Below are positions 1-5,482 of a DNA stretch of 8,664 bases, in pieces (within the stretch, counting starts at the first letter, position 1; each line of letters starts with the position of its first letter). The notes under the pieces were generated by a model, which was given only the letters and a program-made list of their open reading frames with translations, was not told the origin of the DNA and made no database searches. Source of the stretch: an uncultured Pseudomonadota bacterium (GTDB lineage Bacteria; Pseudomonadota; Gammaproteobacteria; Burkholderiales; SG8-39); assembly GCA_903864555.1 (NCBI GenBank), contig CAIPGJ010000190.1, forward strand, positions 1 to 8,664. The letters run 5' to 3'. The position numbers and the translations under genes are program-made.

Positions 1-4
1 CAAA

Positions 5-53
5 ATCCCCCCGCGCGGCTGCGCCGCGTCGGCCCCCTTTGACAAGGGGGTTT
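5..53. repeat. GC-rich palindromic element, two adjacent stem-loops
   Basis: Two perfect stems lie side by side. CGCGGC (14-19) pairs with GCCGCG (23-28) around a three-base loop, and CCCCCTT (33-39) pairs with AAGGGGG (44-50) around TGAC. The C-run at 7-11 could instead pair with the G-run at 46-50 and enclose the first hairpin, so two mutually exclusive folds exist. The CCCCCTTTGAC...GGGGG core resembles dispersed intergenic palindromes of betaproteobacterial genomes; that resemblance is from memory and cannot be tested on one copy. It lies downstream of the minus-strand metallophosphoesterase and could stop transcription from either side. On the plus strand the second stem is followed only by TTT, so it is not a textbook intrinsic terminator. 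Confidence 0.5.
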
Positions 54-70
54 ACACCGGCGCCGGACAA

Positions 71-108
71 TAATGATCACTTTCGCGTGCTACCGCCCGC
101 GATCATTA
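71..108. repeat. 8-bp perfect inverted repeat downstream of the metallophosphoesterase
   Basis: TAATGATC (71-78) is perfectly repeated in inverse as GATCATTA (101-108), separated by 22 bases. An alternative inner stem, TCGCG (83-87) with CGCGA (98-102), competes with it. The dyad lies 20 bases beyond the metallophosphoesterase stop codon. On the minus strand the second arm runs into TTGTCC, which is too poor in T for a classical terminator. It may be a 3' hairpin of that mRNA or a protein-binding dyad; the sequence does not decide. Confidence 0.35.
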
Positions 109-128
109 CCGCCACAACAGGATTGTGA

Positions 129-884
129 TCAGGCCGCGAGGGCCTGGAGGACCGCCGGTTTGGCCTTCTGTTCGCGCGCCAGCATCCAGGCGTAGGCATT
201 CACGCCGTCCTCGGGATGCAGTTCGGCGATAGTCATGCAGCCCGGATGCTTGGGGTTGTAGGGCATGCACACACCGGGATAGCAGGCGAGGGTTTCGCCA
301 TGCTTGAACTGCTGGTGCAGATGCACATGGCCCAGCGCGAGGTAGTCGAAGCACGAAGCGGCGATTTCCTCACCGCTGATGATGGAGGAGCGGCCCGGCT
401 CGGCCAGCGGCGAGTACAGACCGTGGGCCATGCCGATATGCCACATGTCATGGGTGCGCTCGGGGAAGTTTTCCATGGGCTTGTTGCCCGGATGGTGGGA
501 GATCATGCAGCGCCCCCACACCGTGGCATGCACCTCGGGAATCTCGACCTTGGCGCCATCGATTTCCTTCAGCAGCGTGACATGCCGGCCGGCCTTGCGG
601 AAATCCATGCGCTCGAGGATGGGGCGCTCTTCCCAGCAGTCGTGGTTGCCGACGATGATGACCGTGGGCACGCTGACGCGCGCCAGCTGCTCGTAGACGA
701 ACTCGACCACATCGTCATGGATGCGGTTGTGGTCGAACAGGTCGCCGGCGATGAGGAAGAGTTCGGATTCGCTTTCCAGCACCGCATCGACCACCCGGGT
801 GAAGGCCCGGCGCACCGGCATGCCTTCCTCGCCATTGCAGAGGTGGACATCGGAAGTGTGGGCAATCTTCAGCGGACGAATCAT
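129..884 (-). CDS. metallophosphoesterase, SbcD/Mre11-like
   Basis: Calcineurin-like metallophosphoesterase of 251 aa with the full dinuclear-metal ligand set: D12-V-H14 (SDVH), G47-D48 (GDLFDHN), N80-H81-D82 (GNHD), H154 (AHG) and H186-V-H188 (GHVH). The family hydrolyses phosphomono- or phosphodiesters with Mn or Fe/Zn ions. Spacing and the opening KIAHTSDVHL resemble DNA-repair exonucleases of the SbcD/YhaO type. The protein ends about 60 residues after the GHVH motif, so it lacks the long C-terminal capping region of full SbcD, and no SbcC-like ATPase gene is next to it; the substrate is therefore open (nucleic acid, nucleotide or other phosphoester). There is no signal peptide, so it is cytoplasmic. 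The ATG at 884 begins right before the first conserved strand, but no strong Shine-Dalgarno precedes it. It is transcribed divergently from the hydrolase gene on its right and appears monocistronic within the window. Confidence 0.9.
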   Translation of the reverse strand: MIRPLKIAHTSDVHLCNGEEGMPVRRAFTRVVDAVLESESELFLIAGDLFDHNRIHDDVVEFVYEQLARVSVPTVIIVGNHDCWEERPILERMDFRKAGRHVTLLKEIDGAKVEIPEVHATVWGRCMISHHPGNKPMENFPERTHDMWHIGMAHGLYSPLAEPGRSSIISGEEIAASCFDYLALGHVHLHQQFKHGETLACYPGVCMPYNPKHPGCMTIAELHPEDGVNAYAWMLAREQKAKPAVLQALAA

Positions 885-961
885 CGTTCTGGTGTCTCGG
901 TATGCTGGCTGGAGGCTGCGAGCGGAAAGCTGCTGCAGGACTGTGTTTTTATCACAATTTA

Positions 962-1002
962 CCCCGACAAAACCGGGGCTTGGCCCGATCGGCCCATTTT
1001 TT
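962..1002 (+). terminator. terminator-like stems followed by T6 on the plus strand
   Basis: CCCCG (962-966) pairs with CGGGG (974-978) around a seven-base loop. Four bases later GGCC (982-985) pairs with GGCC (991-994) around CGATC, and after CA a run of six T follows (997-1002). On the plus strand this has the order of an intrinsic terminator, but the second stem is only 4 bp and no plus-strand gene lies upstream in the window. If real, it could be an attenuator in the leader of the hydrolase gene, the end of a small RNA, or a block to antisense transcription from the metallophosphoesterase region. It may also be chance. Confidence 0.25.
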
Positions 1003-1061
1003 AGTGCAATGCGAAATCCCTATCCATGACAAGGTTTTTCTCCCGACACAGGCTTCAGTCG

Positions 1062-1083
1062 CCCAGGTTGTCGGTCGCCTGGG
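1062..1083. promoter_or_regulatory. 22-bp dyad, possible operator upstream of the hydrolase
   Basis: CCCAGG (1062-1067) and CCTGGG (1078-1083) form a perfect 6-bp inverted repeat with ten bases between, a geometry typical of a dimeric repressor or activator site. It ends 30 bases before the GTG start of the alpha/beta hydrolase and abuts a TTATCT that could serve as a -10. No regulator gene is in the window and the repeat occurs once, so the operator role is inference only. Confidence 0.25.
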
Positions 1084-1113
1084 TTATCTTGTGGGCCGTC
1101 CACACTTTGCCCG

Positions 1114-1932
1114 GTGAATACTGCAATGACGACCGTCCCGACGAATGCAACGCAAGTCCGCGAGCACCTCGCACGCCTGCCGAGCGGCCCCATGCTCTGC
1201 CTCGACACCGGCGGCAACGGCACGCCGGTGGTCTTCCTGCATGCAGCCTCGGGCAACAGCCACACCTGGGCGTACCAGATCCCCGCCATCACTGGCGCAG
1301 GCTATCGATTCATCGCGCTGGACTATCGCGGGGTCGGCATCCCTTCCGGCGCCGGTGATGCAAGCGGGCGCATCGCCGAAGTGGTGGCGCAGCTGCAACT
1401 GACGAAGTTCCACCTGCTCGGCACGGCCGCAGGCGGCGGCGCAGCCCTGCAATATACCCTCGCCCATGCGGCCAGCGTGCGCAGCCTGGTCATCGCCAAC
1501 AGCATCGGCAATGTGCAGGACCCGGACTACCTGGCCATGGGCAAGCGCCTGCGCCCGCCGGCCTTCGATGCGCTGCCGGTGGAACTGCGCGAACTCGGCC
1601 CCTCCTACCGCGCCGAAAACCCCGAAGGCGTGGCGCGCTGGCTGGCGCTGTCGCATGGCGAGCCGGCGGCTGTTGCCGAGAAGGCCCAGCCGCTGCCGCC
1701 GCTGAAACCGGAAAACGCCGTGACCTGGGCCCGACTGGAAGCGCTGGACATCCCCGCGCTGCTCCTCACCGGCGATGCCGACCTGTACACGCCGCCCTCG
1801 GTGTTGCGCCTGTTCGCCCGGCACATGCGCCAGGCGCAGACTGCGGTCATCGCCGAGACCGGCCACTCCTCCTACTGGGAAAGCCCCGAGGTTTTCAATC
1901 GCGTGTTGCTGGAATTCCTCGCGCGGCATTGA
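1114..1932 (+). CDS. alpha/beta hydrolase-fold protein with Ala at the nucleophile position
   Basis: 272 aa from a GTG start; an in-frame ATG four codons later (1126) is an equally plausible start, and neither has a clear Shine-Dalgarno. The alpha/beta hydrolase core is evident: oxyanion-hole strand VVFLHAASG (H43), then FIALDYRGVGIPSG, the elbow region HLLGTAAGGG (100-109), an acid strand LLLTGDADLYTPP (D221/D223) and the C-terminal HSSYWE (H251). Length and order fit hydrolases of the enol-lactonase/esterase/C-C hydrolase type. The oddity is the elbow, which reads G-T-A105-A-G where family enzymes carry G-x-S-x-G; the DNA codons (ACG GCC GCA) confirm it. The acid and His remain. It may be a non-hydrolytic family member (lyase-, dioxygenase- or binding-type) or an inactive homologue. 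No signal peptide, so cytoplasmic. It lies 52 bases upstream of the racemase-like gene and is probably cotranscribed with it. Confidence 0.88.
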   Translation: MNTAMTTVPTNATQVREHLARLPSGPMLCLDTGGNGTPVVFLHAASGNSHTWAYQIPAITGAGYRFIALDYRGVGIPSGAGDASGRIAEVVAQLQLTKFHLLGTAAGGGAALQYTLAHAASVRSLVIANSIGNVQDPDYLAMGKRLRPPAFDALPVELRELGPSYRAENPEGVARWLALSHGEPAAVAEKAQPLPPLKPENAVTWARLEALDIPALLLTGDADLYTPPSVLRLFARHMRQAQTAVIAETGHSSYWESPEVFNRVLLEFLARH

Positions 1933-1973
1933 GCAGACAGCCGGCTAGTACACTTCCTGCTTCGAAAAGCAAA

Positions 1974-1979
1974 GGGGAG
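1974..1979 (+). promoter_or_regulatory. Shine-Dalgarno of the racemase-like gene
   Basis: GGGGAG lies five bases before the ATG at 1985, a strong ribosome site that fixes this start. By contrast, the preceding hydrolase gene has no visible ribosome site. Confidence 0.75.
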
Positions 1980-1984
1980 TCACC

Positions 1985-2821
1985 ATGGCTTGGCGCATCT
2001 GGCATCAAAGCTTCACGGTCCTGGGGGACCTGCCTGACTATCGCGAGGCGCTGCGCGAGCGCATCCAGGCCGTGGTGCGGCCCGACACCCAGGTGGTGCT
2101 GCACGGACAGATCCCCGGCACCTATCGCACCGACTATCCGGTGGGCGACCTGAAGTACCGCTTCCTCTACTGGATGCACGGCCTGCAGTGGGTGGCCGCG
2201 GCACGCGAGGCCGAGCGCCAGGGCTTCGATGCCATGGTGATGGCCAATATTCCTTCGCCCATGATTGCCGAAATCCGCACGCTGGTGGACATCCCGGTGG
2301 TCGCCTACGGTGAAGCCGCCTTCCATGTCTCGGGCCTGTACGGGCGCAAGGTCGGCATGCTGTTCTTCGCCGTGGAGCGGCGCGACTTCTGGCCCGAGCG
2401 CCTGCGCGAATGGGGCGTGTCCGAGCGCTTTGCCGGTATCGAGCAGGCCGGCGTGACGTTCCATGACGTGGCCGCCGCCCTCAAGGACGAAGAGAAGCGC
2501 AAGACCGTGGTGGCCGCCATCGTGAAGCAGGGCGAGAAGCTGGTCGCCGAAACCGGCGCCGATGTCATCGTGCCCGGAGAGATGCCGCTCAACCTGCTGC
2601 TGGCCATGGCCGGGGTGAACTACATCGCCGGGGCCACCGTGATCGACGGCATCAGCTTGAGCTTCAAGATGGCCGAAACCATGATCGAGCTGAAGCAGTT
2701 CTCCGGCATGGGCCCCAGCCGCCGCGGCTACCACCACGACAAGCCCGATCCCCAGCGGGTCGACCAGGTCATGTCCTTCTACGGGCTGGACGGTCTGGGC
2801 GGGCGCATCATCGAGGACTGA
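1985..2821 (+). CDS. Asp/Glu/hydantoin racemase-superfamily protein, cysteine-free
   Basis: 278 aa. It shows the two-lobed Asp/Glu/hydantoin racemase pattern: a first lobe ending in DAMVMANIPSP (82-92), then the hallmark segment IPVVAYGEAAFHVSGLYGRKVGML (103-126, like the PVVGIGEAA...LGRKF of hydantoin racemases), and a second-lobe loop ADVIVPGEMPLN (192-203). Superfamily racemases use two Cys, one per lobe, while arylmalonate decarboxylase uses one. Here the expected positions appear to be N88 and E199, and the whole protein has no Cys. A Cys-based 1,1-proton transfer is therefore excluded; decarboxylase, isomerase or lyase chemistry on a carboxylate, or a non-enzymatic role, remain possible. 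No signal peptide. It has a strong ribosome site, follows the hydrolase on the same strand by 52 bases, and converges on the CoA-ligase operon. The superfamily is fairly sure, the function unknown. Confidence 0.82.
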   Translation: MAWRIWHQSFTVLGDLPDYREALRERIQAVVRPDTQVVLHGQIPGTYRTDYPVGDLKYRFLYWMHGLQWVAAAREAERQGFDAMVMANIPSPMIAEIRTLVDIPVVAYGEAAFHVSGLYGRKVGMLFFAVERRDFWPERLREWGVSERFAGIEQAGVTFHDVAAALKDEEKRKTVVAAIVKQGEKLVAETGADVIVPGEMPLNLLLAMAGVNYIAGATVIDGISLSFKMAETMIELKQFSGMGPSRRGYHHDKPDPQRVDQVMSFYGLDGLGGRIIED

Positions 2822-2836
2822 GTACCGCAGTCCTTG
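2812..2836. terminator. hairpin between convergent genes, possible bidirectional terminator
   Basis: GGACTG (2815-2820) pairs with CAGTCC (2828-2833) around a seven-base loop, and flanking bases extend it to nine pairs including one G-T. The plus-strand stop codon (2819-2821) lies inside the structure and the minus-strand stop (2838-2840) directly next to it. The only intergenic space between the two convergent genes is 16 bases. Neither side has a T-run, so it would be at best a weak or factor-assisted terminator. Confidence 0.35.
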
Positions 2837-2837
2837 G

Positions 2838-4409
2838 TCACAGCACGCGCGGCAGCTCGCCCCTGAGCAGGCGTTGCTTGAGCACCGCGCGCTGCACCTT
2901 GTTGGTGGCCGTCATGGGGAACTCCGTGGCCGAATAGATGGCGCGCGGCATCTTGTAGCCGGCCAGCCGCTCGCGCAGGCGCGCGAGGATGCCATGCCAG
3001 TCATGCGCCTCGGCGCCGATCACCACCGCGGCCGCCACTTCATCCAGGCGCGGGTCCGGCACCCCCAGCACGCAGATCTGCTGGATGCCGGTGAAGTCGC
3101 GCATCACCTGCTCCACTTCATCGGGCGCCAGGTTCTCGCCACCAACGCGGATGATCTCCTTCAGCCGCGCCACATAGACCAGTTCATGGTCTTCGGTGAG
3201 ACGGCCGATGTCGCCCGAACGCAGCCAGCCATCGGCGGTGAAGGCCTCGGCATTGGCTTCAGGGCGATTGAAATAGCCGCGGGTGATGGTGGCCCCGCGC
3301 ATCTGGATCTCACCGGCCACGCCGGCGGGAAGTGCGAGGCCGGTCAGCGTGTCGGCTATGCGCAGTTCATTGCCCGGCTGCGGGCGGCCATTGCCCGAGG
3401 CGCGCTTCTCCAGCGGGTCGTCGGAAAACCACATGGTGAACTGGCCGGCGGTTTCGGTCATGCCGTAGATGTTCGAGATGCCCGCGATGCCCAGCTCGTC
3501 GTGCAGCTGGGTGAGGTATTCCCGCGTGCCCAGGGCATGTGCCACGCGCAGTGTGGCGAGCTTAGGCCGCGCGCGATCCGCACCCAGCGCCATCACGTCG
3601 CGCAGCAGGCAGGCATGCGAGACCTCGCAGCGGAACTGCTCGACCAGGTCGAGGTAACGCAAGGGATCCCACACCGACATGGAATTGAGCGTGCAGCCGG
3701 CCGAGAGGCACACGCTGATGGCGTGCATGCTGCCGCTGCAGTGGAAGAAGGGACCGGCGCTGATGAAATTGCTCGAAGGCAGCAAACCCTGGCAGCGCGC
3801 CACATAGGCAGCGGTGCGCAGGTAGGCATCATCGCTGATCATCACACCCTTGGGCGTGGCGGTGGTGCCCGAGGTGTACTGGATGCACAGCAGTGCATCA
3901 CCGGCTGCAGGCGCATCGAACTTGCCCGGCAGCGCCTGCACCGGCCAATCGCCGGCGGCCTGGTCATCGGAGGCCCCGTACACCAGCATGCCCGCCGGAT
4001 GCTGCGGCAGGCCGGACAGCGCTTCCTCCAGGTAATGCCGGCCGCGGTAGTGCGGCGTGGTGATGAGGGCGCGCACCTCGGCATCCAGCAGGATCACCGC
4101 CAGTTCCGCCGGGGTGAGGCGCGTATTGACCGGCACCGACACCGCGCCCAGGGCATTGAGCGCGAGGAAGCTCACCACCCAGGCATGACAGTTGTGCATC
4201 CACAACGCGACGCGGTCACCGGCACGCACCTGCCGGCCCAGCACTGCTGCAGTTTCGGCCACGCGCCGCTCGAGTTCGGTGTAGGTGATGCCCGCGCCAT
4301 CGATACGCACCGCGGTCCTGCCGCCGAAATGCGTGGCGTTGTAGTGCAGCAGGTCGACCAGCCTTGCCGTGCCGGGGGCTGCCCCGGACATGCTGGCCAT
4401 GGCAGGCAT
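2838..4409 (-). CDS. AMP-forming acyl-CoA synthetase (ligase)
   Basis: ANL-superfamily ligase of 523 aa, which adenylates a carboxylic acid with ATP and transfers it to CoA. Core motifs are in order: P-loop YTSGTTATPKG (178-188), the substrate-pocket region around 217-228, YGMTE (315-319), GWLRSGD (394-400), the hinge RLKEIIRVGGEN (415-426) and the C-terminal TATNKVQR with the adenylation lysine at K504. Deviations from the usual consensus are small: TSGTTA for TSGTTG, RLKE for RxKD at the hinge, and N503 where Gly normally precedes the lysine. Essential Lys and acidic residues are present, so activity is expected. Closest in style to short/medium-chain or aryl acyl-CoA synthetases; substrate unknown. 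It is the last gene of the operon, four bases after the MaoC gene. M1, M4 and M7 are all possible starts and no strong ribosome site separates them, so translation may be coupled to the upstream stop. Confidence 0.92.
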   Translation of the reverse strand: MPAMASMSGAAPGTARLVDLLHYNATHFGGRTAVRIDGAGITYTELERRVAETAAVLGRQVRAGDRVALWMHNCHAWVVSFLALNALGAVSVPVNTRLTPAELAVILLDAEVRALITTPHYRGRHYLEEALSGLPQHPAGMLVYGASDDQAAGDWPVQALPGKFDAPAAGDALLCIQYTSGTTATPKGVMISDDAYLRTAAYVARCQGLLPSSNFISAGPFFHCSGSMHAISVCLSAGCTLNSMSVWDPLRYLDLVEQFRCEVSHACLLRDVMALGADRARPKLATLRVAHALGTREYLTQLHDELGIAGISNIYGMTETAGQFTMWFSDDPLEKRASGNGRPQPGNELRIADTLTGLALPAGVAGEIQMRGATITRGYFNRPEANAEAFTADGWLRSGDIGRLTEDHELVYVARLKEIIRVGGENLAPDEVEQVMRDFTGIQQICVLGVPDPRLDEVAAAVVIGAEAHDWHGILARLRERLAGYKMPRAIYSATEFPMTATNKVQRAVLKQRLLRGELPRVL

Positions 4410-4413
4410 GGCG

Positions 4414-4917
4414 CTAGTCGTCCGCCGGCAGTTGCAGGGCCTCGTAGCCGGGCTTCTTCACGAAGGGATAGGGCACCGGACGGCCACCCTTCAAGGGCAT
4501 CACGCCCATGGCGGTGCCGGCGGTGGAGACTTCATCCTTCTGGTTGAGCAGCAGGATGCGCACGGTGACGAATCCCAGGCCATCCAGTTCCTGCTTCTCC
4601 ACCACTTCCGCAGTGGCACGCAGGGAGTCGCCCGCCACATCCATCCTCTTGTAGCGGAACTTCATCTTCCACAGCCAGCTGTCCACGCCCAGACCGTCCT
4701 TCACCAACTGCACCAGCACATGCTGCTTCCAGGAGCCGTTGATCAGCACATCGGGCAGCTTGTCGTGCTCGACGGCGAACTTCTGGTCGTAGTGGATGCG
4801 GTGCCAGTTCTCCACGGCGGCTGACCAGCGCATGATGTGCGAAGTGCTGATGCGGCCCTTGTCCAGCGGCTGCAGGCGGTGGCCGGGTTGCAGTTCCTCG
4901 AATGTCACGGTGGCCAT
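4414..4917 (-). CDS. MaoC/HTD2-like hot-dog acyl-CoA (de)hydratase, C-terminal half
   Basis: Single hot-dog domain of 167 aa. The diagnostic segment is MRWSAAVENWHRIHYDQKFA (29-48): the N-x-H-R-I-H-Y-D signature matches the C-terminal domain of two-domain HTD2, mesaconyl-C4-CoA hydratase and itaconyl-CoA hydratase-type proteins rather than the D-x-N-P-x-H of classical (R)-hydratases, with N37 at the place of the catalytic Asp and H42 retained. The region 59-105 follows with the expected hot-dog helix and strands. Known family members add or remove water across an enoyl-CoA double bond. It starts two bases after the stop of the FAS1-like dehydratase gene, with its ribosome site (TGGAGA) inside that gene's last codons, so the two are translationally linked and probably form one hetero-oligomeric hydratase. 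Cytoplasmic. Confidence 0.87.
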   Translation of the reverse strand: MATVTFEELQPGHRLQPLDKGRISTSHIMRWSAAVENWHRIHYDQKFAVEHDKLPDVLINGSWKQHVLVQLVKDGLGVDSWLWKMKFRYKRMDVAGDSLRATAEVVEKQELDGLGFVTVRILLLNQKDEVSTAGTAMGVMPLKGGRPVPYPFVKKPGYEALQLPADD

Positions 4918-4919
4918 GC

Positions 4920-5474
4920 CTATCTCCAGATCAGCGTCTGCAGGTTGACGAGCAGCAGCTCGCCTTCCCTGGTGCGGTATTCGGTCTCGATGGTCACCAG
5001 CAGCATCGAGCCGCTCTTGCCCTTTTTCAGCTGCAGGTTGGCGTAACGCGGCGTGGCCACCGCGACTTCGCCCAGCGCCAGGCAGCGATGGAACTCGATC
5101 TCGTTGCCGCCATTGAGCAGGCGCTTGAAGGGCATGTCGATCTTCGGCAGCGAGGCATAGGCGCCGTCGCTGGAATCAGTGCCGTCATGCTCCGGATTGG
5201 CCTGCACGGTGTTGAGCCGATCAGGACTGCCCGCCGGTGAACGAAAGGCGTGCACCGGATAGAGCGGCGTGGCGATGAGCTTGCCGTAGCGCGTGCCCGC
5301 CGCATGCGCATCATCGAAGTAGAGCTTGTCCTGGTCCATGATGGCTTGGGCGAAGCGCCGCAGCGAGTCGCGCTCCAGCGGCAGGTGGGCCACTTTCGAA
5401 GGGCCCTTCTGGCCGATGTAGGGATCGAAATCGGATTGCTGCGGCTCGCGCCCGGTCCAGTCGATGGCTGCCAT
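4920..5474 (-). CDS. FAS1-like dehydratase (MaoC N-terminal domain family)
   Basis: 184 aa resembling the N-terminal hot-dog domain (MaoC_dehydrat_N / FAS1-like dehydratase) of two-domain acyl-CoA hydratases. The typical segment FKRLLNGGNEIEFHRCLALGE (116-136) is followed by a strand pattern VAVATPRYANLQLKKGKSGSMLLVTIETEYRTREGELLLV (137-176) that matches the substrate-side strands of the family. Such N-domains usually lack the catalytic residues and shape the acyl pocket, while the C-terminal partner (next gene) supplies His. Here the two halves are separate polypeptides only two bases apart. Its ribosome site, AGGA, overlaps the stop codon of the upstream lyase gene (gap eight bases). No signal peptide. 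Confident on family; the substrate is not readable from sequence. Confidence 0.83.
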   Translation of the reverse strand: MAAIDWTGREPQQSDFDPYIGQKGPSKVAHLPLERDSLRRFAQAIMDQDKLYFDDAHAAGTRYGKLIATPLYPVHAFRSPAGSPDRLNTVQANPEHDGTDSSDGAYASLPKIDMPFKRLLNGGNEIEFHRCLALGEVAVATPRYANLQLKKGKSGSMLLVTIETEYRTREGELLLVNLQTLIWR

Positions 5475-5482
5475 GTTCGTTC

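Larger units (their letters stand above)
885..1113. other. divergent intergenic region (229 bases)
   Basis: This gap separates the divergent starts of the metallophosphoesterase (minus) and the alpha/beta hydrolase (plus), so it should contain both promoters. I could not find a sigma70 -35/-10 pair with acceptable spacing on either strand; the best -10-like element, TTATCT at 1084-1089, has no -35 partner. The region holds GC stems followed by a T-run (962-1002) and a dyad (1062-1083), listed separately. The AT-rich segment around 945-961 contains TGTG and CACA arms, but with 15-bp rather than 16-bp spacing, so I do not call a CRP site. No small ORF with a ribosome site stands out. Confidence 0.6.

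Noticed and set aside
945..960. TGTG...CACA resembling a CRP/FNR-type site
   Set aside because: Arms are separated by seven rather than eight bases and inner positions do not match consensus.
216..1004. 262-codon plus-strand frame opposite the metallophosphoesterase
   Set aside because: The minus-strand protein has the complete metallophosphoesterase ligand set; the antisense translation has no family features.
1084..2737. Two minus-strand frames of about 280 codons opposite the hydrolase and racemase-like genes
   Set aside because: Composition is typical of antisense translation, and the plus-strand proteins show clear folds and, for the second, a strong ribosome site.
2874..4547. 557-codon open frame on the plus strand, antisense to the acyl-CoA ligase
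   Set aside because: The ligase on the minus strand carries all family motifs; the antisense frame is rich in His, Gln, Arg and Gly and shows no domain pattern. Long shadow frames are expected opposite GC-rich genes.
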